The translations under genes were made by a program, and so were the position numbers. The notes under the pieces were generated by a model, which saw only the letters and a list, made by a program, of their open reading frames with translations, did not search any database and was not told the DNA's origin. Source: Saprospiraceae bacterium (GTDB lineage Bacteria; Bacteroidota; Bacteroidia; Chitinophagales; Saprospiraceae). From it: a stretch of DNA of 64,000 nt. Below, piece after piece: positions 18,209-26,870 of this stretch (the first letter of the stretch is position 1; each line of letters begins with the position of its first letter). The DNA lies in contig JAGNXB010000003.1 in assembly GCA_017985675.1 (NCBI GenBank), forward strand, positions 62,001 to 126,000, read 5' to 3'.

Positions 18209-19122
18209 TTCTGGAACATCATCACCTTTTTGCCTTCATTAACAAGGTATAATTCCAGCCAATAGGATCCCGCAGGTAAATGCCGCACATCAAGTCCACA
18301 GTTAGTAGGCCAATAATCCGCTAAATGGATGACCTGGCCGCTGATACCTAAAATACGGTGTCGAAGAATATGACCCGGATTAAGGCCCAGGAGACGGATG
18401 TCATTGTGGACCGGATTGGGCACGATGCGTATTTCTTGATTCTGCAAGAATTGGTACGTTGATACTAGATGTGCACAAAGCACACTGTCGCCATAAATAC
18501 TTGCTCCAGGAATTTTGGCACAAGAAAGTTGGTAACGCGTGCCATCAAATAAGGAACAATCCGGAATATTCAGGTGTGGCCGTTCATGTCCAAAATAGGG
18601 AAATATCCCTAAGGCCGGAGCAATCGTTATCGTGTCAAACGCTTCATCAGTTTCCCATTTACATTGATTAACCACCCGGTAAGCAAAATAATCCTCTCCC
18701 CCTAAAGCAATGGTAAACGTGTCCAGCACCCATCGATGAAATTCCTGACCAAACCAGGTCCATTCTACAGGTTGAAGTAAGGTGTCGCCCGGTGCCGGCA
18801 ATAACGGATATAATGGATTTAATGCCAGGGTCTGTGTATCTAATTGATACATGTAGGTGCCGTCATTATGGTAATAATAGACGCCTGTATTTTGAAAAGG
18901 CATGGGCGGATCCTGCAATTGCCAGAAGTCGGCTGGCTGGCAGGTCAATCCATTGATTTGGACATCCGCACCAAAGGTCAGGTGCCAATCACCTTGCCCG
19001 GTAAAAGCAAAAAATCGTCCTTCCCAGTAGCTGTTCACCGGAAAACAGGATTGGGCAGTACCCCTGATCGAAAAAAAACAGGTAATACTGACACAAACTA
19101 AAAAGGGTAACGCTTTGTACAT
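18202..19122 (-). CDS. Secreted T9SS cargo protein, unknown function
   Basis: About 306 residues from MYKALPFLVCVSITCFFSIRGTAQ, a good Sec signal; the ORF to 19179 adds 19 unlikely residues. The body (~220 residues) has paired cysteines and no enzyme motif. The C-terminal ~75 residues, starting IRIVPNPVHNDIRLLGL, form a type A T9SS sorting domain (PNP motif, LPAGSYWLEL). The protein ends QKI with codons AAG ATT TGA that belong to the flanking repeat; cargo domains of this type more often end in a few extra basic or hydrophobic residues. Confidence 0.75.
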   Translation of the reverse strand: MYKALPFLVCVSITCFFSIRGTAQSCFPVNSYWEGRFFAFTGQGDWHLTFGADVQINGLTCQPADFWQLQDPPMPFQNTGVYYYHNDGTYMYQLDTQTLALNPLYPLLPAPGDTLLQPVEWTWFGQEFHRWVLDTFTIALGGEDYFAYRVVNQCKWETDEAFDTITIAPALGIFPYFGHERPHLNIPDCSLFDGTRYQLSCAKIPGASIYGDSVLCAHLVSTYQFLQNQEIRIVPNPVHNDIRLLGLNPGHILRHRILGISGQVIHLADYWPTNCGLDVRHLPAGSYWLELYLVNEGKKVMMFQKI

Positions 19123-19357
19123 AACCGTTGATTTAGAATGGAATAACAGAACCAAGTTAAAAACATCCTCCCTTTCCATATCAAAATTCTAACAATGTGT
19201 CCGCAGGCTGACAAAACCCGTTCAACTTACCACAACATTGGTTTTCCAGAATTATCAGAAAGATTTCCTTCTCTAGCCATTACAATACACGTACCGGGAA
19301 AATTGGTCGCGCCCTACCTCACTTCCAGCCGAAGTCATTACCTTTGCACCCCACTAC

Positions 19358-19433
19358 GGCCTCGTAGTTCAATGGATAGAATGTCAGATTCCGGTTCTGA
19401 AGGTTGCAGGTTCGAGTCCTGCCGGGGTCACCA
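19358..19433 (+). tRNA. tRNA-Arg (CCG)
   Basis: A 76-base cloverleaf can be folded: acceptor GGCCTCG/CGGGGTC (with G-U pairs), D-stem GTTC/GAAT, anticodon stem TCAGA/TCTGA around loop TTCCGGT (anticodon CCG), and T-arm GCAGG-TTCGAGT-CCTGC. The CCA end is encoded at 19431-19433. A terminator follows at 19477. Confidence 0.93.
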
Positions 19434-19476
19434 CGCTTTTTATACCCTTTTTTAGGGTTTGGATAAACACAGATAC

Positions 19477-19508
19477 AAAAAAGCCCCGTCGTTTGACAGG
19501 GCTTTTTT
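19477..19508. terminator. Bidirectional terminator, tRNA-Arg and 19531 gene
   Basis: AAAAAAGCCC, then GTC-GTTT-GAC, then GGGCTTTTTT: a strong hairpin with U-tract both ways. It serves the tRNA (plus) and the T9SS cargo gene ending at 19531 (minus). Confidence 0.85.
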
Positions 19509-19530
19509 GTTTGTATCACCTATACAGGTC

Positions 19531-21552
19531 TTAATGCTGGACCATCAATTTGCGGCTGGCAAAACCATCGCCGGTGTGGATACGGAGCGTATACACACCA
19601 TTGGTCAGGTCTGCTGTAGACAGGTTGATCCATTGTTCGCCGCTTAGTGTACCATGTGTTTGGTGGAGCACCACCTGACCGAGCAGGTTGACCACTTCCA
19701 GTCGCACGGGTTGCGGATCATTCAGGTTGAGATTAATCGTTGTCATCTCATTGGCCGGGTTGGGATATACATCCAGGCTGGTGAGTGTTATGGGCTCCTC
19801 ATTGGAGCTGGCCAAGCCGTTGGCAATCGCTTCGTCGAAAGTGAACGTATTGGCATTGTTGATGCGGCCATCCGGTTGAATGAGCATACTGATCACATGC
19901 ATATTTTCCCGTTTAATAGTGGCGGGCACCGTCCATGTAAACGTATAAACATGTGTGGAACCGAGCGCAATAGGATTGGGTAAGCTACCTGCCTGTCCGG
20001 CAAATCCACCCAGGATAGCACGAGCCACATGATCGTAGACCATAGAAGCCGCAGGCACCGGGTTGGGCAACAATTCATATCCGCCCATCACGCCACTACC
20101 GCCACCTGCATAATAATTGGCCTGGTTCCAGGCACTACCAACACCGGTCACGCCATCCTCCGTCAACACAACATTCAAACGCCAGTTGCCGCCGACCGCT
20201 GTATTAAAATCAGCTGTAACCGAAACCTTAAGTTCACCGCTTATCTCATCATAGGATGCGCCATTGACCAGGGCAACCACCGGGGCCTCCACGACGTAAT
20301 TAAAGAGGCTTGTTTCCATCTGAGACGGATCCTGCACAATTCTGCGGTCAACAACGGCATTCGGATAACCGGTAAATCCTGGAAAACTACCCACACCAGC
20401 ATCATAAGCCGCTACCACCATCGGATCACTGTTATGCACGGCTATGGGTATAAAATAACCCGGATAGTCATGTGCCATTGCGTCCATGAATACCGCACCA
20501 CGCGGACACCAGCCACACCATGTGCCCGTTGCCTCTTCGGCAACCACACGTTTGTTTGGAGCCGGGATGACCCCGGTAATGGTTAGGTTTCTCGTGTCGT
20601 TGGTTGCATTTTCGTCCACACCTCCATTAATATTCAGGATCGTGACATCTACTTGAGCATTGCCCTCCTGTACCAGAATGTTTTCCGAATGGGTTATAGT
20701 ATAGTCCTGTCCAGTAAGGAGATTTAATCCGGTGAGCGTATCAATATAGGTGTCTGCACCATTGGTCCACTGCACATCAACCGATTGAATTGTTGTCAAT
20801 CCCAGGTTGCGCAAGGTCACTGCCAAAGGTTGGGTGGCACCGGCAATGGACTTGGATTTGGTTTGTGCTGCATAAAGTGCCAGGTCAAGTCCGGGCTGGA
20901 CAAAGGGTACATGATCGAAAAAGACATCGTCCACATAATACAGGGAGGTCCCCGATGGATTTACCGGATACAAGTTGATAGATGCAACACTGTTATTGGT
21001 ATTGGAAAAACTCGCTATCTCTTCCCCGTCCAAAGTTATTTTCCAGACATTGTTGCTCAGGTCAAAAACACACAGGATGTCAAGCCATTGGCCATGTGTA
21101 AATGGAACAGATGCCTGAGTGATGCTTCCTGTGATCACTTCGAACAGTCCCGTCGGGCGCAGGTAGACATCCATTGCCCAAACTTGACCTGGTGTTGCAT
21201 TGGCCTGGATATTAAAATAGGCGCCGGTGCCGGGTCCGACATACATTTTCATCCCATAGGTAAATGTACCGCTGGTGAACTTAGCACCGAAAGGAAGAAT
21301 AATATCCGTTGGCCCACCCGAAGTGCTGCTACTGGCCAGTTTCAGTGATTTTGTGCCACTGGAAGCAAAATCTGTCGACACCCTCGCGTCTTCCGTGCCA
21401 CCGGGTGCATTAGACCAGGTTTTCCAAACTGTTGACGATTGGGCTATAAATGCATTGGCATTGTACGATTCAAAATCATCCGAAAAGAGTTGAGCTTGGG
21501 TAAAACCCAGGCTGGATAAAAAAAGTACAAAAAGAAGTAAATGTTGTTTCAT
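19531..21552 (-). CDS. Secreted Omp28-like thioredoxin-fold protein, T9SS cargo
   Basis: About 673 residues from MKQHLLLFVLFLSSLGFTQAQ (signal). Order: an N-terminal ~190-residue jelly-roll/LamG-like domain (FSDDFESYNANAF start, VDDVFFD end); a CARDB-like Ig domain (LDLALYAAQTKS... DVTILNING); an Omp28-related domain with thioredoxin-like motif TGTWCGWCPRG (CxxC near residue 350); and a type A T9SS sorting domain beginning SLDVYPNPANEMTTINLNL and ending KLMVQH. The CxxC may be redox active, but its partner is unknown. Cell-surface or secreted location is expected. Confidence 0.85.
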   Translation of the reverse strand: MKQHLLLFVLFLSSLGFTQAQLFSDDFESYNANAFIAQSSTVWKTWSNAPGGTEDARVSTDFASSGTKSLKLASSSTSGGPTDIILPFGAKFTSGTFTYGMKMYVGPGTGAYFNIQANATPGQVWAMDVYLRPTGLFEVITGSITQASVPFTHGQWLDILCVFDLSNNVWKITLDGEEIASFSNTNNSVASINLYPVNPSGTSLYYVDDVFFDHVPFVQPGLDLALYAAQTKSKSIAGATQPLAVTLRNLGLTTIQSVDVQWTNGADTYIDTLTGLNLLTGQDYTITHSENILVQEGNAQVDVTILNINGGVDENATNDTRNLTITGVIPAPNKRVVAEEATGTWCGWCPRGAVFMDAMAHDYPGYFIPIAVHNSDPMVVAAYDAGVGSFPGFTGYPNAVVDRRIVQDPSQMETSLFNYVVEAPVVALVNGASYDEISGELKVSVTADFNTAVGGNWRLNVVLTEDGVTGVGSAWNQANYYAGGGSGVMGGYELLPNPVPAASMVYDHVARAILGGFAGQAGSLPNPIALGSTHVYTFTWTVPATIKRENMHVISMLIQPDGRINNANTFTFDEAIANGLASSNEEPITLTSLDVYPNPANEMTTINLNLNDPQPVRLEVVNLLGQVVLHQTHGTLSGEQWINLSTADLTNGVYTLRIHTGDGFASRKLMVQH

Positions 21553-21670
21553 AATCCGATTTGAAAGTGGTTGAATGTTCAAATTTAGGGTTTTATCCGA
21601 ACTTTATACGGCAAACACCTTTTTTTTACGTGATGCTGCAGTCTGCGGGCGATAAACCTACCCTTTAACT

Positions 21671-23071
21671 ATGCTCCTGTTGTTTATTGGTTTATATCTC
21701 CTGCTTACCATCCTGCTGGGATTGTGGGCTTCCAGGAAGGTGCATACTACCCGTGATTTTGTCGTTGCAGGCCGCAAAATGCCTATGCTGATAGCCGCAT
21801 CTGCGCTCTTCGCGACATGGTTTGGGTCGGAAACCATCCTCGGATCAACGTCAGCCTTTTTGGATGGCGGACTGATCGCTGTCGTAGAAGATCCCTTTGG
21901 TGCCGCCTTATGCCTTATGCTTACCGGTGCCTTTTTTGCCCGCAAACTCTATCGCCTCAATATACTCACGTTCAACGATTATTATCGCAATCGCTACGGA
22001 CCTAAAACCGAACTCGTCTCTGCCCTTTTTATGATCCCCTCCTATTTTGGATGGATCGCCGCCCAATTGGTAGCTATGGCTATTATCCTCCAAAGTATTG
22101 CCGGTGTGCCTTTCCTGGCTGGTATCCTCCTGTGTACAGTGGTCGTATTGACCTACACCGTTACCGGCGGTATGTGGTCCGTGTCCATCACCGACTTCGT
22201 ACAGACGATTATGATCATTGTCGGTCTGGTGGTGTTATTTCTGTCACTTCTGAGCCAAAGCGGTGGCTGGCAACCGGTGGCGGCTTCTCTACCGGATGGT
22301 TTTTTCCGATTCACCCCTGCATCAAATACGCATGCCTGGGCCCATTACCTGGCCGCCTGGATAACCATTGGCCTGGGTTCCATTCCTCAACAGGATATCT
22401 TTCAGCGCGTAATGTCGGCCCGTTCCGAAACGGCTGCTGTCCAGTCTTCCTGGACCAGTGGCTTTCTTTACCTCACTATTGGTATACTTCCGCTGGCCAT
22501 TGTACTAACGGGCCGCTTCCTGTATCCGGATCTGCAGGTGCCGGATGATCAATACTTTTTGCCTTCCCTGGTCCTGCAACATGGCAGTTTGTGGCTGCAG
22601 GTGTTGTTTTTTGGCGCCCTGCTTTCTGCGATATTGAGTACCACCAGTGGGGCTATGCTGGCGCCTGCTACCGTCCTGGGTGAAAACATTATCCGGCCCC
22701 GGATGAAAAACCTGGATGATGCGGATGTGTTGCGAATCATCCGGTATTCCATCGTGTTGGTGGCGGTGCTTAGTGCCATCATGGCTTCCTGGCGCGCCAA
22801 TATTTATGAACTGGTGGCCGAATCCTCCGCTTTGAGTCTGGTATCCTTATTTGTCCCACTTACTGCCGGTTTTTACTGGAAACGTGCAAGAGCCGAAGGA
22901 GCTATGTTGTCCATGATCGGCGGGATGGCTGTATGGCTGACTTGTACCTTCCTGGACACGGCTTATCCCCCTTTGCTTTTTGGACTGGCCGCTAGTATCT
23001 CCGGCATGGTCATCGGTTCGCTCTGGCTTTCCCGTGGCACCTCACAACAACAAGGCATGCCAATAAAATAA
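21671..23071 (+). CDS. Sodium:solute symporter (SSS family)
   Basis: 466 residues with about 13 membrane helices and typical SSS motifs: RKVHTTRDFVVAGRKMP near the N-terminus, TWFGSETILGSTSAFLDGGL, and GLGSIPQQDIFQRVMSAR. It is expected to use the sodium gradient to import a small solute, which is not identifiable from sequence. The gene stands alone between a divergent T9SS cargo gene and the lpxD operon. A weak hairpin (AAGATTGG...CCAATCTT, 23087-23126) may end it. Confidence 0.88.
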   Translation: MLLLFIGLYLLLTILLGLWASRKVHTTRDFVVAGRKMPMLIAASALFATWFGSETILGSTSAFLDGGLIAVVEDPFGAALCLMLTGAFFARKLYRLNILTFNDYYRNRYGPKTELVSALFMIPSYFGWIAAQLVAMAIILQSIAGVPFLAGILLCTVVVLTYTVTGGMWSVSITDFVQTIMIIVGLVVLFLSLLSQSGGWQPVAASLPDGFFRFTPASNTHAWAHYLAAWITIGLGSIPQQDIFQRVMSARSETAAVQSSWTSGFLYLTIGILPLAIVLTGRFLYPDLQVPDDQYFLPSLVLQHGSLWLQVLFFGALLSAILSTTSGAMLAPATVLGENIIRPRMKNLDDADVLRIIRYSIVLVAVLSAIMASWRANIYELVAESSALSLVSLFVPLTAGFYWKRARAEGAMLSMIGGMAVWLTCTFLDTAYPPLLFGLAASISGMVIGSLWLSRGTSQQQGMPIK

Positions 23072-23215
23072 TACTGCTGATTGAGAAGATTGGAATCACT
23101 CCTTCAATTTGAATATCCCAATCTTATTCGTCATCGCGAAACAATCGACGCGATTTCCGCGGGTCGATCAGATTTTTGCCCCTTAGGTTTTGATTTGTGT
23201 TGCTACCGAATCGTT

Positions 23216-23223
23216 TACCTTTG
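23216..23223 (+). promoter_or_regulatory. -7 box TACCTTTG for the lpxD operon
   Basis: Perfect TAnnTTTG, with TTTTGATTTG about 20 bases upstream as a possible -33 element. Confidence 0.5.
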
Positions 23224-23339
23224 ACCTGCTCTCAAGTACCTTATGGTCTTATTCTTTTGGTTAAAAATGAACAACCCCAAAGATGATTCATCCCCTTATA
23301 AGCTATACATATCCCAACACGCAATAACCCTATAACACA

Positions 23340-23443
23340 ACAACCCCTACCCCTCCTCAACTCCTTGACTCCTTGACTCCTCAACTCCCCCCATCATAAC
23401 CTCCCTCCTCAACTCCTAACTCCTCGACTCCAAAACTCCACCA
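23340..23443 (+). repeat. CT-rich repeat in lpxD 5' leader
   Basis: Imperfect repeats of CTCCTCAACTCC and CTCCTTGACTCC. Similar words occur at 3358-3402 and in the cysS leader. Confidence 0.6.
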
Positions 23444-24367
23444 ATGCTCTTCCGCCAACCCATATCCGTCAAAGACATCGCACAGCTCATTCATGCCCAA
23501 ATCATCGGGGATCCGGACTTCCTGTGTACCGGCATCAATGAGATCCACAAAGTAGTGCCCGGTGATATCCTCTTTGTCGATGTCGCCAAATATTTCAGTG
23601 CCTCCCTCAAATCAGCCGCCAGCGTCATCATCCTCAATGAGGCCATCGAGGCGCCTCCCGGCAAAACATTGCTGGTGACTGATCAGCCCTTCGAAGCGTA
23701 CGACCTGATCACCCGCACCTACCGCCCGCACACGCCCCTGAGCAGTGCTATCGACCCTTCCGCTGAAATCCATCCCAGCACCGTGATCGAACCCAACGTC
23801 GTCATCGGCCCCCATGTGCGTATAGGTCGGGATGGCTATATCCAGGCCGGGGCTATCATCCACAGTCATACGATCATCGGCGACCATGTGCGTATCCAGG
23901 CCGGGGCACTGATTGGTACGGACGCTTTTTACTTCAAAAAATATCCGGATCGGCTTAAAAAATGGCATACCGCCGGCCGGGTTATCCTGGAAGATCACGT
24001 CGATATCGGTGCCGGATGTACCATCAATCGCGGTGTATCCGGTGATACGATCATCGGCGAAGGCACCAAGCTGGATTGTCAGGTGCATATCGGGCATGGG
24101 GTGGTCATTGGCAAACATTGCATCCTGGCCGGGCAGGTGGGTGTAGGCGGCAAAACCATCATCGGCGACCACGTGATTCTCTATGGCCAGGTCGGTGTAG
24201 CCCAAAACCTGCACATCGGTGACAAAGCCGTCGTCGCTGCCAAATCCGGTGTATCCAAAGATCTGGTAGGTGGCAAGACGTATTTTGGCATACCTGCGGA
24301 GGAGATCAAAATCAAACAGCGCGAACTGGCTACACTCCGTATGCTGTCCCGCAAAAAATCAAGCTGA
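23444..24367 (+). CDS. lpxD: UDP-3-O-acylglucosamine N-acyltransferase (LpxD)
   Basis: 307 residues. It adds the second acyl chain to UDP-GlcN in lipid A synthesis. An N-terminal uridine-binding domain (residues ~1-100) precedes a left-handed beta-helix of hexapeptide repeats (IGPHVRIGRDGYIQ, VIGKHCILAGQVGVGG). The probable catalytic His is in DCQVHIGHGVVIG, matching the LpxD HxxH-like region. The family's usual length is ~340, so the C-terminal helical part is short. This could be the second LpxD-like paralogue often seen in Bacteroidota rather than the one in the lpx cluster. Its TGA overlaps the next ATG (TGATG). Confidence 0.85.
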   Translation: MLFRQPISVKDIAQLIHAQIIGDPDFLCTGINEIHKVVPGDILFVDVAKYFSASLKSAASVIILNEAIEAPPGKTLLVTDQPFEAYDLITRTYRPHTPLSSAIDPSAEIHPSTVIEPNVVIGPHVRIGRDGYIQAGAIIHSHTIIGDHVRIQAGALIGTDAFYFKKYPDRLKKWHTAGRVILEDHVDIGAGCTINRGVSGDTIIGEGTKLDCQVHIGHGVVIGKHCILAGQVGVGGKTIIGDHVILYGQVGVAQNLHIGDKAVVAAKSGVSKDLVGGKTYFGIPAEEIKIKQRELATLRMLSRKKSS

Positions 24368-24900
24368 TGCAACTGACTACAGCCTTACCGGGCATCATCC
24401 TGCGGCCCTTGCGTGCGGAAGATGCCGATGTTATGGCCCACGAGGCCAACTCGACGCGTATTTTCGAAAACGTGCGTGATCTGTTTCCCTACCCATACCG
24501 CCCCGACCATGCCCGCTCGTTTATTGATGCCCAGGCACAAAAACAGCCCACTTTGCATTTTGCCATTACGGATCAGGATACGCTCATCGGGGTGATCGGA
24601 TACGCCCCGCAGGAGGATGTGTATCGTTTCTCGGCCGAAATAGGCTATTGGCTTGGAGAGTCGCATTGGGGTCGGGGTATCGCCTCCACTGCCATACAGA
24701 CGCTGGTGGACTATATCTTCCGGCACACGGATATCCTCCGGGTGTATGCCGGTGTATTTGCCTTCAACACGGCATCCATGCGCGCGCTGGAAAAGGCGGG
24801 GTTTGAAAAGGAAGGTGTATTCAAAAACCATGTGTTTAAAAATGCCCGTTTCTGGGATGAACACCACTATTACCGGCTCAAACCAAATGCATTTGCATGA
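24367..24900 (+). CDS. GNAT acetyltransferase, RimJ/RimL type
   Basis: 177 residues. Features: GIILRPLRAEDADVMAHEAN start, SAEIGYWLGESHWGRGIASTAIQTL (acetyl-CoA loop HWGRGIA) and FNTASMRALEKAGFEKEGVFKN, all standard for the RimJ/RimL branch that acetylates N-termini or amines. Its ATG overlaps the lpxD stop and its TGA overlaps the alkD start (ATGA), so the three genes form a tightly coupled operon. Substrate unknown. Confidence 0.88.
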   Translation: MQLTTALPGIILRPLRAEDADVMAHEANSTRIFENVRDLFPYPYRPDHARSFIDAQAQKQPTLHFAITDQDTLIGVIGYAPQEDVYRFSAEIGYWLGESHWGRGIASTAIQTLVDYIFRHTDILRVYAGVFAFNTASMRALEKAGFEKEGVFKNHVFKNARFWDEHHYYRLKPNAFA

Positions 24901-25583
24901 CACCCAAAAATTACATCCGGGGCATCAAGGCAATGTTCCTTTCCGTCGGTGACCCACATGTAGCCGAAGGTCAAATGGCGTACATGCGGAATCAATTTCC
25001 GTTTTATGGCTTGAAAGCGCCTGTATGGGTAGCTCATTTGAGGGAATATACGCGCGAACATGGCTTTCCGGTGTATGGTGGTCCGCTGGAAGCGACGGTT
25101 CGCCTGGCCTATGCGGATGAATACCGCGAACTCCACTACGTCGCCCTCCAGCTTATCGAAAAAACACAGAAAAAGAGTGGTCCCGACCTCATCCAGCTTC
25201 TCGAGGAACTCATCCTTACTAACTCCTGGTGGGATACCGTAGACTGGATTGCCAAGCTGGTGGGCATTCATTTTGAATCGTATCCCGATCAAATAACACC
25301 CGTCACGGAACGATGGATGGCTTCTGATAACTTTTGGTTGCAGCGGGTAGCTATAATTTACCAACTACGATACAAGGACAAAACCGACACGGATCGTATG
25401 TTTCGCTACATCCACCAAATAGCCGGTTCCAAAGAATTTTTTCTCCAGAAAGCCGCCGGTTGGGCCCTCCGCCAACATGCCAAAACTGACCCTGAACTAA
25501 TAGCTCAATTCCTGAAAAATGAAACCTTACCCGCTCTCACCAGAAGGGAAGCTATGAAACAATTGGTACGGATGGGGTATTGA
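24897..25583 (+). CDS. alkD: DNA alkylation repair protein AlkD-like
   Basis: 228 residues built of HEAT-like helical pairs. The AlkD signature LTNSWWDTVDWIAKLVG contains the Trp-Trp-Asp and Asp residues of the glycosylase site, and FWLQRVAIIYQLRYK and EFFLQKAAGWALRQHAK follow. Known AlkD removes positively charged alkylated bases without base flipping. It is the last gene of the lpxD operon. Its final 39 bases are duplicated, with two differences, at 34372-34410. Confidence 0.92.
   Translation: MTPKNYIRGIKAMFLSVGDPHVAEGQMAYMRNQFPFYGLKAPVWVAHLREYTREHGFPVYGGPLEATVRLAYADEYRELHYVALQLIEKTQKKSGPDLIQLLEELILTNSWWDTVDWIAKLVGIHFESYPDQITPVTERWMASDNFWLQRVAIIYQLRYKDKTDTDRMFRYIHQIAGSKEFFLQKAAGWALRQHAKTDPELIAQFLKNETLPALTRREAMKQLVRMGY
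25545..25583. repeat. alkD 3'-end direct repeat, left copy
   Basis: The last 39 bases of alkD; 37 of 39 match 34372-34410 in the same orientation. The pair brackets the minus-strand T9SS cargo block. Confidence 0.85.
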
Positions 25584-25616
25584 TTTGATCGCGGTCTTTC
25601 TGTTAATATTTAACGT

Positions 25617-26813
25617 CTATTCCTTCACAAATCCTGCCGTAAATCGTCTTCCTGTGTTATCATCTAAGGTAAGCCAATAATATCCTGCTACCAGCCGGGA
25701 AACATCTATGCCTTCCCTGGATACCCCTTTGCCTTCCAGATGAGATTGACCTATCATATCCCGGATAGTATAAATATAGGCATCTCCTAAATTGTCCGCA
25801 TCTAAATGCAATAAATCAGATGCTGGATTGGGGAATAAGGATATAGTATTTAATTCCTGCTGCTTGTTATCGTCCAGACTTGATAGTATTCCTCCTACAC
25901 CTCCATTAAATGTTCGGAATAAACGATTGGTATGAGTTATAGCATAACACGTATCCACACTTGTGCAATCAATTTTTACAAAGCCAAAGAATGGTATAGT
26001 TCCTTGTTCAGACCAGGTTTTCCATCCATCAGTTGTTTTGAATATTCCTAAATTCCCTACACTGTAACAAGTATCTTTGACAGGACAACTTAAATGTTTA
26101 TTTGCCTGTGGCGGTGCTGTATAAATTGTATTCCAGGTATCCCCACCATCTATAGTATGTAAAAAATTGGAGCCTGATGCGAAGCCGTACAATGAGTCTA
26201 CAAACTCAAATGAATCATATCCTTTATAAGGCAAACTTTGCCAGGTCTTCCCCTGATCTTTCGTTTCCATAAAAAAACAGGAGTTACATCCCGTACCAAA
26301 CCCACGATCCATTGTAGTAAAAATTAATGCCTCGACATTACTCCCAGACGGAACCTGCTTAATCGTCCATGTTTTTCCTCCATTTATCGTTTTATACACA
26401 TCGTAAGAACTACCCACAAATCCAAGTGTATCATTTATAAAATACATGGAATTAACTATTGATATATTTAAATTTGTGACTACTGGATTCCAGGTCTTGC
26501 CTTTGTCTATTGTTTTGAATAGAAAGTTCGGATCCTTGAAAGCTGTAATTGCATATCCCACAGAATCGTCTACAAATTGCAGGCCCATTAAATCATACTT
26601 ACTACCTAAATGAACGGTATCCCAACTATTTCCATAATCCAATGTTCGATATAAGATGTTAGGAAATCCGGTTGCAAATCCTTCATGTCCTTGGAGAAAA
26701 ACTAAATGTCTAATTGATCCCTGACTACCAGGAAACTTAAACACTTCCTCCCATTGTGCATGAATGATGCTACAATGAATCAAGAAGTATAACAACAAGA
26801 GTATATTTTTCAT
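25617..26813 (-). CDS. Secreted Ycf48-like beta-propeller, T9SS cargo
   Basis: About 398 residues from MKNILLLLYFLIHCSIIHAQ (signal). Repeated blades carry the BNR/Ycf48 pattern NGGKTWTIKQV, DQGKTWQSLPY, DGGDTWNTIYT, DGWKTWSEQGT and so on, forming a sialidase-like propeller. No sialidase catalytic set is evident. The C-terminus (NTISLFPNPASDLLHLDADN ... TAGFVKE) is a type A T9SS sorting domain. It is the first of four cargo genes on this strand. Confidence 0.85.
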   Translation of the reverse strand: MKNILLLLYFLIHCSIIHAQWEEVFKFPGSQGSIRHLVFLQGHEGFATGFPNILYRTLDYGNSWDTVHLGSKYDLMGLQFVDDSVGYAITAFKDPNFLFKTIDKGKTWNPVVTNLNISIVNSMYFINDTLGFVGSSYDVYKTINGGKTWTIKQVPSGSNVEALIFTTMDRGFGTGCNSCFFMETKDQGKTWQSLPYKGYDSFEFVDSLYGFASGSNFLHTIDGGDTWNTIYTAPPQANKHLSCPVKDTCYSVGNLGIFKTTDGWKTWSEQGTIPFFGFVKIDCTSVDTCYAITHTNRLFRTFNGGVGGILSSLDDNKQQELNTISLFPNPASDLLHLDADNLGDAYIYTIRDMIGQSHLEGKGVSREGIDVSRLVAGYYWLTLDDNTGRRFTAGFVKE

Positions 26814-26870
26814 TTCTCCCAATTAAAATGGGCAAGTGAAGAATAAGAATCTCCACTTGCCCATTCCGTT

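Larger units (their letters stand above)
23072..23443. other. lpxD leader region with CT-rich tract
   Basis: No gene. A TACCTTTG -7 box at 23216-23223 would give a ~215-base leader for lpxD. The last 104 bases are almost pure C/T/A with CTCCTCAACTCC words (23340-23443), running directly into the lpxD ATG. Confidence 0.5.

Noticed and set aside
23612..24214. 200-codon minus-strand ORF
   Set aside because: Antisense shadow of the lpxD hexapeptide repeats.
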